From the NCBI GenBank assembly GCA_025782395.1, contig JALGZD010000111.1, positions 1 through 64,000 on the forward strand: DNA of 64,000 nt, written 5' to 3'. Origin of the DNA: a bacterium (GTDB taxonomy: Bacteria > Joyebacterota > Joyebacteria > Joyebacterales > Joyebacteraceae). Position numbers and translations under genes: made by a program. A model generated the notes under the pieces. That model was not told the origin of the DNA and did no database searches. It saw only the letters and a program-made list of their open reading frames with translations. Numbering within the stretch: the first letter of the stretch is position 1; each line of letters opens with the position of its first letter. Below, piece after piece: positions 1 through 8,545 of the stretch.

Positions 1-1
1 T

Positions 2-511
2 GCGAAGCTTGCCGTGAAAGATGAATACACCTTCGACTTTCTTGAAATGGGCGAAGAGCATTCCGAACGCGAGCTGGAACGCGCCCTCATCGCACGGATT
101 GAGGACTTTCTTCGTGCTATGGGTGGGTTGTTTGCGTTTGTCGGCAGCCAGTTCCGTCTTGCCGTGGACGATAAGGAGTACTTCATCGATCTACTGCTCT
201 ACCATCGCCACCTCAAATGCCTTGTCGCCATCGAACTCAAGATTGGCGAGTTTCAACCGGAGTTCATGGGCAAGATGCAGTTCTATCTGACCGCATTGGA
301 CAGACAGGTGCGCGAGGAGGGTGAAAACCCCTCTATCGGTATCATCCTTTGTAAGGAGAAGAACCGCACGGTTGTTGAATATGCCCTGCACGATACCCGC
401 AAGCCCATCGGCGTGGCGACTTATCGGATCGTGAAACACCTGCCCGAAGAACTCAAGGGGCAGCTGCCGTCACCGGATGAGATCGCCAAATTGCTGGAGG
501 GCGTGGAATGA
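2..511 (+). CDS. YhcG/DUF1016-type PDDEXK nuclease, C-terminal part
   Basis: The frame is open to the left edge, so only the C-terminal 169 codons are seen; the GTG at 14 is internal, since the codons before it (AKLAV) fit the family. The visible part matches the nuclease half of DUF1016/YhcG proteins: a VKDEYTFDFLE entry, FIDLLLYHR supplying the acidic residue, then VAIELK supplying the E-x-K of a PD-(D/E)xK fold. YhcG-like proteins are frequent passengers in restriction and defence loci. The stop overlaps the next start as ATGA, so it is cotranscribed with the type I restriction genes. Whether it cuts DNA and what it recognises cannot be told from this piece. Confidence 0.85.
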   Translation, partial: AKLAVKDEYTFDFLEMGEEHSERELERALIARIEDFLRAMGGLFAFVGSQFRLAVDDKEYFIDLLLYHRHLKCLVAIELKIGEFQPEFMGKMQFYLTALDRQVREEGENPSIGIILCKEKNRTVVEYALHDTRKPIGVATYRIVKHLPEELKGQLPSPDEIAKLLEGVE

Positions 512-621
512 ACGATCTCCGATCACGGGGGGATATCCGTGTGGAACTGGAAGACCTCAACGCCGAGGTGGCAACGCTGGCGGCGACCATCAAGAAAAAC
601 TTGGAGGAGTTGGGGGTATGA
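508..621 (+). CDS. 37-codon ORF resembling the C-terminal tail of HsdM
   Basis: A very short frame linked by ATGA overlaps to the DUF1016 gene before it and hsdS after it. The peptide is a charged amphipathic helix ending in TIKKNLEELGV. Type I modification subunits (HsdM) commonly finish with such a coiled-coil tail (alternating E/L/A then a NLEELG-like end), and their stop usually overlaps the hsdS start, exactly the position seen here. I infer that this is either a detached hsdM 3' end left after the DUF1016 gene entered the operon, or a separate small protein doing the same job. No functional assignment is possible from 37 residues. Confidence 0.5.
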   Translation: MNDLRSRGDIRVELEDLNAEVATLAATIKKNLEELGV

Positions 622-1775
622 GCCACGGTCAAGAAACGATGCCAGGCTGGCGGTCAGCAATTCTGCAAGATCTCGTCTTCTTCCAGCGTGGATACGATAT
701 CACAAAGGCTGAACAGAAGCCGGGCGACATTCCGGTGGTGTCCTCCTCAGGTATCAATAGCTATCACTCAGAATTCAAGGTTGATGGCCCTGGCGTCGTG
801 ATAGGTCGCAAAGGTTCGCTTGGGACAGTGCACTATGTAGATGGGGCATATTGGCCGCACGACACGACGCTGTGGAGTAAGGACCTCAAGGGCAATCACG
901 CGCGATTTGTCTACTACTTCCTGCATACACTGGGACTCGATCGTTACGACGTTGGGAATGCAAATCCCACTCTGAACCGAAACCATATTCACGGGCTCGA
1001 CATTACGATACCTGATTACTGGATTCAGGTGAGAATCGCCTCTATCCTCTCCGCCTATGATGATCTGATCGAGAACAACCGGCGGCGGATTCAGTTGCTG
1101 GAGCAGGCGGCGCGGCTGCTCTACAGGGAGTGGTTCGTCCACCTCCGCTTCCCCGGTCACGAACACGTAACCATCACCGACGGCGTACCCGAGGGGTGGG
1201 AGAAGAAAGTGGTCGCTGATGTTTGCGAGACTGTCGGCGGTGGCACACCTTCGACGAAAGTGTCGGAGTATTGGGCAGGCGATATCACATGGGTTACCCC
1301 CTCAGATATCACCAAGAACGACTGTCTGGTCCTCATTGATTCAGGGCGGAAGATCACCGAGAAAGGACTTCGCAAATCGTCGGCGAAGATGGTCCCTGCC
1401 GAGACCATTCTAATGACGAGCCGCGCATCCGTTGGCTTCTTCGCGCTAGTGGATCGTGAGGTATGCACGAACCAGGGGTTCATCAACATCATTCCTCACG
1501 AAGACGAGCTGCGGATGTATCTCCTCTTCAATCTCATGAGTCGGGTGAACGAGATTCGGAGTAATGCGAAGGGAACAACGTATCCCGAGATAAGCAAGGG
1601 ACGATTTCGCGGAATGGGCGTTGTTGTTCCTTCGAAGGTCCTCGTCCGTGAGTTTGCGGGGCTTGCGAGCGATGTCATTCAGCAGGTGCGCTGTCTGAAA
1701 CGATCAGCGTTGCAGCTGGGAACAGCCCGCGACCTCCTCCTGCCGCGTCTGATGACCGGGGAGGTGGTGGTATGA
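618..1775 (+). CDS. hsdS: Type I restriction-modification specificity subunit S
   Basis: 385 residues, starting at the ATG that overlaps the previous stop (ATGA); an in-frame upstream GTG would add an arginine/glycine-rich tail with no homology to the family. The layout is the standard HsdS one: target recognition domain 1 at about 10-135, a central conserved helix (IQVRIASILSAYDDLIENN, 136-155), target recognition domain 2 at about 190-335 with the usual GGTPS and ITWVTPSDI motifs, and a C-terminal helix ending LLLPRLMTGEV. It binds the two halves of a bipartite DNA site and dictates specificity for HsdM and HsdR. The operon partner hsdR is two genes downstream. Confidence 0.95.
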   Translation: MSHGQETMPGWRSAILQDLVFFQRGYDITKAEQKPGDIPVVSSSGINSYHSEFKVDGPGVVIGRKGSLGTVHYVDGAYWPHDTTLWSKDLKGNHARFVYYFLHTLGLDRYDVGNANPTLNRNHIHGLDITIPDYWIQVRIASILSAYDDLIENNRRRIQLLEQAARLLYREWFVHLRFPGHEHVTITDGVPEGWEKKVVADVCETVGGGTPSTKVSEYWAGDITWVTPSDITKNDCLVLIDSGRKITEKGLRKSSAKMVPAETILMTSRASVGFFALVDREVCTNQGFINIIPHEDELRMYLLFNLMSRVNEIRSNAKGTTYPEISKGRFRGMGVVVPSKVLVREFAGLASDVIQQVRCLKRSALQLGTARDLLLPRLMTGEVVV

Positions 1776-4351
1776 CGGAATTGTCTGCGTGGTTCAAGGA
1801 TCGACCGCTCTGGGTGCAGGATGCGGCCCGACGCCTAGTTCAGCAAGGCGATATTGCAGCGACTGATCTTGATGAGCTGGTGTCACTCTGCAAACAGGAA
1901 GTCGCAGGCAATCTGGGATCGGGCGACGGCGCAAGTCCTGAGCCGATTCCCGACGATGCATTTGAGTCGGTTCATGGTCAAGGACCGTTGCGCTTGAGAG
2001 CGATCAGGAACGTTGTCGGTATCAACGCACTGGCTCCGCGCAAAGCACTGGAATTCGGATCTCAATCGCTCGCCATCATCTATGGAGCAACAGGTGCAGG
2101 CAAATCCGGCTATATGCGGCTCTTGAAGCATATCTGTGGAGCAAGAGCGCCGGGCAGGCTCCTTGGAGATGTGTTTGCAGCGCTGGCACAACACCAAGGA
2201 TGCAGAATTGACTATACACGCGATGGCCAAGACCATGAATTGGAGTGGACTCCAGCCAAGGGCGTCGCAGGCGACCTCGAAGATGTGGCCATATACGACA
2301 CGGACTGTGGCCATGTCTATGTGGACAAGGAACATGCGGTGAGTTATGAGCCGCCGTTGCTCGGGCTGTTTCGACAGCTCGTGGATGTCTGCGGCCAAGT
2401 TGACGAGGCGCTGAGGAAGGAAATCGAGTTGAATGTCTCCACGCTCCCGAAGATACCTGACGACTATGTCGGCACCGATGCTGCGGTCTGGTTCGGGAAG
2501 GTCGACGATAGCACTTCAGCCAAGGATGTCGCCTCCCACTGTGCGTGGACGAATGATGATACCGAGGCGTTGAACACACTGACTCAGCGCCTCTCCGAAG
2601 CCGATCCGCAAGCGAGAGCAAGTAGCCTGCGTGCGGCCAAGGGGCATCTTGTGCAACTCAGCATGCGGCTAGCAGAGGCCAAGACACAGCTGACCGATGC
2701 GGCATTCGAGGAATTCCTGAAGGCTAGGGAAGAAGCCGTAGCCAAGAGACGCGCGGCTACCGAGGACGCCGGCCAAGTATTTGCCAATGCGCCATTGGAT
2801 GGAATTGCGTCGGAGAGCTGGCGCCTGCTTTGGGAGCAGGCGCGGCGCTTTTCGGAAGATGAGGCCTACACGGCGACCCCGTTTCCAAATATCGACACAG
2901 AGGCTCATTGCGTACTATGCCAGCAACTCCTCGCAGACAGCGCCAGAGAACGGCTGCGGTCGTTTGAGGACTTTGTCAAGGGAAGCCTGGAGCGGGAGGC
3001 CTCGGAGGCAGAGCAGGCGGTTAGAACAACCTCCGAAGAACTGAAGGACTTGCCTAGTGATGAACAGCTCGAATCGATACTTGATCTGGCGGGTGTGACA
3101 GCAAAGGCACTCCGCAAAGGCGTTGGTGACTACTATCTGATGTTGAGAGTCCGTCGAGACCAATTCGGGTCCGAAGACGATTTGGCAAAACTGCCGGCAG
3201 TGCCAAGTAATGGAGTACTTGACGATTTGGTTCTGCTGGAGAACACCCTAGAGAAACAGGCGTCGGTCTATGAGCGAGACGCGCGGACCACCGATCGAGC
3301 AACACCCCTGAAACAGATGCACGAATTGAAAGCAAGGAAGTGGCTGTCCGAGCAACGTGTGTCTATACAGAGTGAGACTAGGCGGCTAGAGAGTGTTGCT
3401 CTCCTCTCGAAGGCAAGACAGCTCACGCACACGAGAGCGCTTACGGACAAGGCTTCGAGCCTGTCCGTGGAACTCGTGACGGAGGCGTTCAAGAAGCGCT
3501 TTGAGGATGAACTCGGCTTGCTCGGCGCAATGGCACTTAGAGTCGGAATCGAGAAGGTGAAGGCCTCCAAGGGACAGGTGTGGCACAAACTGACGCTGCG
3601 TGGCGCGAGCACCGTAGCACACACCCGGGATGTCCTGAGTGAAGGGGAGTTCCGAATCGTATCGATCGCAGCGTTCTTGGCGGATGTGGCGACGGAAGAC
3701 TCCGGTGCACCTTTCGTACTTGACGATCCCATTTCTTCTCTTGATCAATACTACGAGGAACGGGTTGCTGAACGGCTTGTGAAACTGGCGCAATCCCGTC
3801 AAATAATCGTGTTCACCCACAGGCTTTCTCTCTTGTCGTCGCTTGAAAACGCAGGTAGGAAACATGGAGTTGACAGTCAGGTTGTTTCTCTACAGCGGCA
3901 ATCATGGGGTACTGGTGATCCAAGTGGTCCACCGCTTCCGACCCAGAAGCCGAAGAAAGCATTGAACACGCTGTTGAATGAGCGGGTTGCAGCGGCAAAG
4001 AAGGTCTACGAAGAAACCGGTGGGCCTGAATACACGGTGCTTGCAACAGCTTTGTGCTGCGACATCAGAATCACTATCGAGCGGCTGATCGAGAACGATC
4101 TGCTAGCCGATGTAGTGCGGCGGTTCCGCAGGCCGATCAATACCGTGGGCAAACTTCACAACGTCGCGAAGGTCACCTTCAAGGACTGTGAGTTCATTGA
4201 CACAATGATGACGAAGTATTCGGCGTACGAGCATGCGCAGCCGGAAGAGGCGCCCATAGAACTCCCGAGACCAGATGAGTTGGAGCAAGACCTGAAGGAA
4301 CTCAGAGCGTGGTTGGACGAGTTCTCGAACCGTGAGGTGCCAGCAAGATGA
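1772..4351 (+). CDS. RloC/PrrC-like AAA ATPase, candidate anticodon nuclease
   Basis: 859 residues. N-terminal ABC-type ATPase half with Walker A GATGAGKS (105-112), a long helical middle containing a CVLC zinc-hook-like motif (C380, C383), then ABC signature LSEGE (622-626), Walker B VLDDP (649-653) and the switch His683. This is the SMC/Rad50-like plan of AAA_13 proteins including RloC. The C-terminal domain has R766-x3-E770 and H821, the spacing class of the Arg-Glu-His triad of PrrC/RloC tRNA anticodon nucleases. The gene sits between hsdS and hsdR with 4-base overlaps, the classic place for PrrC-type nucleases that are silenced by the restriction complex and freed when it is disabled. 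tRNA cleavage is inferred from motif and context; another Abi-type ATPase is possible. Confidence 0.75.
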   Translation: MTELSAWFKDRPLWVQDAARRLVQQGDIAATDLDELVSLCKQEVAGNLGSGDGASPEPIPDDAFESVHGQGPLRLRAIRNVVGINALAPRKALEFGSQSLAIIYGATGAGKSGYMRLLKHICGARAPGRLLGDVFAALAQHQGCRIDYTRDGQDHELEWTPAKGVAGDLEDVAIYDTDCGHVYVDKEHAVSYEPPLLGLFRQLVDVCGQVDEALRKEIELNVSTLPKIPDDYVGTDAAVWFGKVDDSTSAKDVASHCAWTNDDTEALNTLTQRLSEADPQARASSLRAAKGHLVQLSMRLAEAKTQLTDAAFEEFLKAREEAVAKRRAATEDAGQVFANAPLDGIASESWRLLWEQARRFSEDEAYTATPFPNIDTEAHCVLCQQLLADSARERLRSFEDFVKGSLEREASEAEQAVRTTSEELKDLPSDEQLESILDLAGVTAKALRKGVGDYYLMLRVRRDQFGSEDDLAKLPAVPSNGVLDDLVLLENTLEKQASVYERDARTTDRATPLKQMHELKARKWLSEQRVSIQSETRRLESVALLSKARQLTHTRALTDKASSLSVELVTEAFKKRFEDELGLLGAMALRVGIEKVKASKGQVWHKLTLRGASTVAHTRDVLSEGEFRIVSIAAFLADVATEDSGAPFVLDDPISSLDQYYEERVAERLVKLAQSRQIIVFTHRLSLLSSLENAGRKHGVDSQVVSLQRQSWGTGDPSGPPLPTQKPKKALNTLLNERVAAAKKVYEETGGPEYTVLATALCCDIRITIERLIENDLLADVVRRFRRPINTVGKLHNVAKVTFKDCEFIDTMMTKYSAYEHAQPEEAPIELPRPDELEQDLKELRAWLDEFSNREVPAR

Positions 4352-7300
4352 GCAGAGAGTACACCGAAGACACCCTGGTTCAGCAGACCACAGCCGAGTA
4401 TCTAGAGCAGCAGCTCGGCTGGGAATCGGTCTATGCCTACAACAACGAGGATTTCGGACCGGACAGCCTGCTGGGCCGTGCCTCCGACCACGAAGTAGTG
4501 CTAACGCGCATCTTGCGGGAGAAGCTGGTCGAGCTCAACCCGGATTTGCCAGACGAGGCCTATGACAACGCTGTGCGGCAGATCACCGCCACCGTTGCCT
4601 CGCAGACCATCGTAGCCACGAACCGCGAGAAGCATGACTTGGTGCGTGACGGTGTGCAGGTTACTTCCCGCAATGATCAAGGCGAGCGCGTGCGGCAGCG
4701 GCTGCGGGTGTTCGACTTTGCCGAGCCTGCCAACAATCACTTCCTCTGCGTGCGAGAGCTGTGGGTGCACGGCGATCTCTACCGCAAGCGGCCGGACATT
4801 GTGGGTTTCGTCAATGGGCTGCCGCTCCTGTTCATCGAGTGCAAGAACATCCACAAGAACCTCAAGACTGCTTTCGAGAAAAACTTCTCCGACTACAAGG
4901 ACACCGTCCCACACCTCTTCCATCACAACGCCATCGTGATGTTCGGAAACGGGGCGAAGGCGAAGATCGGCTCGATCACCAGCAAGTGGGAGCACTTCCA
5001 CGAGTGGAAGCGCTTGGCCGAAGGGGAGTCGGGTGTGGTGGACATGGAGACGTTGCTCAGGGGCGTGTGCGACAAACGGAACTTCATGGATCTAGTCGAG
5101 AACTTCATCCTCTTCGACGAGTCCTCCGGGGAACCGAAGAAGGTCCTCGCCCGCAACCACCAGTTTCTCGGGACTAACCGGGCCATCGAAGCGGTGCGCG
5201 AGCGTAAGGAGCGACACGGCAAGCTGGGTGTCTTCTGGCACACTCAGGGGGCGGGTAAGAGCTACTCCATGGTGTTCTTCACCCGCAAGGTGCACCGGAA
5301 GCTTGGTGGCAACTTCACCTTCCTTGTGCTGACCGACCGCGCGGATTTGGACACGCAGATCTACAAGACCTTTGCCGGCTGTGGCATGGTGGATAACGAT
5401 CGCGACCCATGCCGCGCCTTCAGCGGTGAGCACCTGAGCCGGCTTCTGGCGCAACACAAATCATATATCTTCTCGCTCATCCAGAAGTTCAATCAGGACG
5501 TGGACCCCGACGAGGGCTACACGCAGCGCGACGACATCATTGTCATCACCGACGAGGCCCACCGCACGCAGTACGGCACCTTGGCGCTCAACATGCGCAA
5601 CGCCCTGCCGAATGCCAGCTACATCGGTTTCACTGGCACGCCGCTGTTCAAGGATGACGAGATCACGCGACGGGTTTTTGGCCAGTATGTTTCGACTTAC
5701 GACTTCCAGCGGGCGGTAGAGGACAAGGCCACGGTGCCGCTCTACTACGATGCCCGCGGCGACAAGCTTGGCGTTGCCATCGGCGACCTTAACGAGCGCA
5801 TCGCTGCGAAACTGGAGGAGTTGGAGAGCGACGACATCGATGTCCAGCAGCGACTGGAGCGGGAGCTCAAGCGCGACTACCACATCATCACCGCTGGAAA
5901 GCGCCTTGACCAGGTGGCGCGGGACTTTGTGCAGCACTACTCAACGGCGTGGGAAAGCGGCAAGGTGATGCTGGTCTGCGTCGACAAGGTCACCTGCGTG
6001 CGGATGTACAACCGGATTGTGAAGTACTGGGATGAGCGCGTCCGAGAGATCGAGGCCGAGTTGGCAGGGACACCGGGCGAGCAAGAGGAGATCTGCCTTC
6101 AGCGCCAGATCGATTGGATGCGGGAGACCCGGGTGGCGGTGGTGGTAAGTGAGGAACAAGGCGAAGTGGAGAAGTTCCGTAAATGGGATTTAGATATCAT
6201 TCCACACCGTCGGCTCATCAAGGAAGGCATCGACCTGCCCAAATCGATGCGCTGCAAGCCCCAGTTCCGCAACATGCAGCGCATGGAGCTGGACGAGGCG
6301 TTCAAGGAAGAGGGGCACCCCTTCCGCATTGCTATCGTCTGTGCCATGTGGTTGACAGGCTTCGACGTTCCGAGCCTATCCACGATCTATCTCGACAAGC
6401 CACTCAAGGCGCACACCCTCATGCAGGCCATCGCCCGCGCCAACCGGGTGCACGAGGGCAAGAACAACGGCCTGATTGTTGATTACTGCGGCATTCTCAA
6501 GCATCTGCGCAAGGCGCTGGCGACCTTCGCCGGCACGCTAGCCGGTGGAGAGGGTGGCGAGATCGATCCGGCCAAGCCTGAAGAAGAGCTGCTGGCCGAT
6601 CTGGCCGGGACCATCGCCTTCGTGCAGGCGTTTCTCGACGAACGGAATGTGTCACTGCATCACGTGATCCACAAGACCAGCTTCGAGCGCAACGCCGCCA
6701 TCATGGCGTGCAAGGAAGCGGCCAACGAGAATGATGAGACCCGCAAGCGTTTCGAGGTGATGTGCCGCGAGGTGTTCAAGAAGTTCAAGGCGTGCATCAA
6801 CGTCAAGGGTGTGAACGCACACCGGGCTGACCGCGATGCGATCAACATTGTCTACAAGAGCCTCCAGCAGGACCGCGAGCAGGCGGATGTCACAGATATC
6901 ATCCAACAGCTGCACCGCATCGTCGACGAAGCGGTCTATACGATAGGTGACGGAGGGGCTGTAGGGCCGGAGCTATACGATATCAGCCGCATTGACTTCG
7001 ACCGGCTGAAGCGGGAATTCGAGCGTAGCCCGAGAAAGAATACCACGGTCCAGAATCTCAGGGAGGCCGTCGAGCAGCGGTTGCAGCGGTTGCTCCAACA
7101 GAACCCCCTGCGCACCGATTTCCAACAGCACTATGAGGAGATCGTGGCTGAATACAACCGAGAGAAGGACCGCGTGACCATTGAGCAGACCTTCGAAGCG
7201 CTGCTCAAGCTTGTTCAGGAACTGGATGAGGAAGAAAGCCGGGCGGTCCGGGAGGGCCTGGATGAAGAATCTCTGGCCATCTTCGACTTGCTGAAAAAGG

Positions 7301-7587
7301 GTGAGCTGGGTCGATCGGATGTCAAACGAGTCAAGAAAGTGGCAGCGGACCTCCTCCAGGCCCTTAAGAACGAGAAGCTCAGAGTTTACGGCTGGCGGGA
7401 CAAGGAGGCGACGCGGGATGCCGTGCGCGCGGCAATCCTCAACTTCCTCTACAGCGATGAGACGGGTCTGCCGGTGGCTTTCTACACAGAGCAAGAAGTG
7501 AAGCAGCGAACCGACGATGTCTACCGCCATGTCTATCGCGCGTATCCGGAAATACCGTCGCCGTACTATCCTCCATCAGCGGAGTAA
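4348..7587 (+). CDS. hsdR: Type I restriction endonuclease, motor/nuclease subunit R
   Basis: 1079 residues, full length for HsdR. The N-terminal nuclease domain shows D150 and FIECKN (E164, K166), the PD-(D/E)xK site. The SF2 translocase follows with Walker A GAGKS (301-305), DEAH (402-405), GFTGTP and the conserved QAIARANRVH box. The C-terminal helical region (about 800-1079) is the part that docks on the methyltransferase core. Its start overlaps the stop of the RloC-like gene by 4 bases, making it the last gene of the operon. With HsdM and HsdS it cleaves unmethylated DNA far from the recognition site after ATP-driven translocation. All catalytic motifs look intact. Confidence 0.96.
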   Translation: MSREYTEDTLVQQTTAEYLEQQLGWESVYAYNNEDFGPDSLLGRASDHEVVLTRILREKLVELNPDLPDEAYDNAVRQITATVASQTIVATNREKHDLVRDGVQVTSRNDQGERVRQRLRVFDFAEPANNHFLCVRELWVHGDLYRKRPDIVGFVNGLPLLFIECKNIHKNLKTAFEKNFSDYKDTVPHLFHHNAIVMFGNGAKAKIGSITSKWEHFHEWKRLAEGESGVVDMETLLRGVCDKRNFMDLVENFILFDESSGEPKKVLARNHQFLGTNRAIEAVRERKERHGKLGVFWHTQGAGKSYSMVFFTRKVHRKLGGNFTFLVLTDRADLDTQIYKTFAGCGMVDNDRDPCRAFSGEHLSRLLAQHKSYIFSLIQKFNQDVDPDEGYTQRDDIIVITDEAHRTQYGTLALNMRNALPNASYIGFTGTPLFKDDEITRRVFGQYVSTYDFQRAVEDKATVPLYYDARGDKLGVAIGDLNERIAAKLEELESDDIDVQQRLERELKRDYHIITAGKRLDQVARDFVQHYSTAWESGKVMLVCVDKVTCVRMYNRIVKYWDERVREIEAELAGTPGEQEEICLQRQIDWMRETRVAVVVSEEQGEVEKFRKWDLDIIPHRRLIKEGIDLPKSMRCKPQFRNMQRMELDEAFKEEGHPFRIAIVCAMWLTGFDVPSLSTIYLDKPLKAHTLMQAIARANRVHEGKNNGLIVDYCGILKHLRKALATFAGTLAGGEGGEIDPAKPEEELLADLAGTIAFVQAFLDERNVSLHHVIHKTSFERNAAIMACKEAANENDETRKRFEVMCREVFKKFKACINVKGVNAHRADRDAINIVYKSLQQDREQADVTDIIQQLHRIVDEAVYTIGDGGAVGPELYDISRIDFDRLKREFERSPRKNTTVQNLREAVEQRLQRLLQQNPLRTDFQQHYEEIVAEYNREKDRVTIEQTFEALLKLVQELDEEESRAVREGLDEESLAIFDLLKKGELGRSDVKRVKKVAADLLQALKNEKLRVYGWRDKEATRDAVRAAILNFLYSDETGLPVAFYTEQEVKQRTDDVYRHVYRAYPEIPSPYYPPSAE

Positions 7588-7639
7588 GCTACGGCACCAC
7601 TCCGTGAGGCTTGCCGTGAGTGAGAGAACCCCGCTGACA

Positions 7640-7981
7640 ATGACCGCTATCATTCTGGGCATCATCTCCCTTATCGCCATACTCTTCGGCTTCGCCACGC
7701 TCTCTGACATCGGGCACGGTGAGGACGATCTGGCACTCGAATGGAACGTCGTCCGAGTCATGTGGTTAGCTGGCGTGCCCGTGCACACCCATGCGGCTCA
7801 GTGGGGCGTCGCCCTCGCAGGGCGAGTGGACCTGACGATCGACGGTGTCGAGCACACATACACGACAGGCGACCACTACTTCATTCCAGCCGGTGTCGAA
7901 CACTCTGCCCGCATCCACGCGGGCTACGCCGCGATGGAGTTCTACGACGAACCCGCGCGGTGGAGTGTGAGGAAGACCTGA
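7640..7981 (+). CDS. Cupin-domain protein with an N-terminal membrane helix
   Basis: 113 residues from the ATG at 7640. An earlier in-frame start at 7517 exists but would overlap hsdR by 70 bases and adds a basic tail. Residues 2-20 form one hydrophobic segment; residues about 45-105 are a cupin barrel: HTHAAQWG, then GDHYFIPAGVEHSARI, giving the His-rich metal-binding pattern of small RmlC-like cupins. Cupins of this sort usually begin directly with the barrel, so the membrane helix joined to it is odd and might be a fusion of two unrelated pieces. No strong ribosome-binding site is visible. Substrate unknown. Confidence 0.6.
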   Translation: MTAIILGIISLIAILFGFATLSDIGHGEDDLALEWNVVRVMWLAGVPVHTHAAQWGVALAGRVDLTIDGVEHTYTTGDHYFIPAGVEHSARIHAGYAAMEFYDEPARWSVRKT

Positions 7982-8091
7982 ATCAGAAGCCCCCAGCCAC
8001 AGCCACCACCATGCGTCGATGTGACTGCCCGATCTTGAGACCACCCGCCCCTCACGCACGCCGCTCGAGGCCGCTTATACAGAACTTCTCG

Positions 8092-8118
8092 GGACTTCGG
8101 TCCCCAGGGCCAAAGTCC
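8092..8118. terminator. Possible hairpin after the cupin gene
   Basis: GGACTT-C-GG and CC-A-AAGTCC form an imperfect stem around a short C/G-rich loop, 110 bases after the cupin stop. No T tract follows, so termination is uncertain. The remaining noncoding sequence between 7982 and 8157 shows nothing else recognisable. Confidence 0.3.
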
Positions 8119-8157
8119 GGCACAGAGAGCGTTCCCTGATCCGTCGCGCAATCATTG

Positions 8158-8186
8158 TTGCACCCAGTGCGGGAACATGTTATACT
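8158..8186 (+). promoter_or_regulatory. Sigma-70-type promoter of the toxin-antitoxin pair
   Basis: TTGCAC and TATACT are separated by exactly 17 bases, 66 bases before the toxin start. This is one of the best consensus promoters in the window and fits an autoregulated higBA operon. A palindromic operator is not obvious. Confidence 0.7.
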
Positions 8187-8251
8187 ATCCCATAGTGGTA
8201 ACAACGAGAGAACAGCCCCCCACGCTCCTGCCCCCGCTTTGAAAGGTGTGC

Positions 8252-8536
8252 ATGGAAGTACTCGGCGTAGGGAAACTGGCTGCGTTCACAAGAAAGCATG
8301 TGCAAGCAGAGACACGAGTATTGGCATGGCTGAGAGAGGCTGAAGCATCAGAGTGGCGTTCCCCCACGGAGATCATCGAGCGCTACAAACGCGCGAGTGT
8401 GATTCGCAATGGGAGGATCATCTTCCGTCTTGGAGGGAACAGGTACCGGCTGGTCGTGGATGTATCATTCAGACAGCAGGAAGTACATGTCGTGTGGATC
8501 GGGACGCACTCTGAATACGATCATCGCCAGTTCTAG
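8252..8536 (+). CDS. higB: HigB-like type II toxin (mRNA interferase family)
   Basis: 94 residues. ATG at 8252 is preferred over the GTG two codons upstream because GAAAGG lies 5 bases before it. The sequence follows the HigB/RelE-like toxin pattern of pfam HigB_toxin: LREAEASEWRSPTEI, then NGRIIFRLGGNRYRLVVDVSF, then VWIGTHSEYD near the end. Family members cleave mRNA in the ribosome, or free mRNA, with conserved basic residues in the beta-sheet. The toxin gene precedes the antitoxin gene, the order typical of higBA. The next gene starts 10 bases later, with GGGGGAG before its ATG. Confidence 0.85.
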   Translation: MEVLGVGKLAAFTRKHVQAETRVLAWLREAEASEWRSPTEIIERYKRASVIRNGRIIFRLGGNRYRLVVDVSFRQQEVHVVWIGTHSEYDHRQF

Positions 8537-8545
8537 GGGGAGAGT

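Noticed and set aside
477-617. Extended N-terminus of HsdS from an upstream GTG
   Set aside because: It would overlap two other coding frames, reads as low-complexity Arg/Gly sequence, and the ATGA junction at 618 fits the operon pattern.
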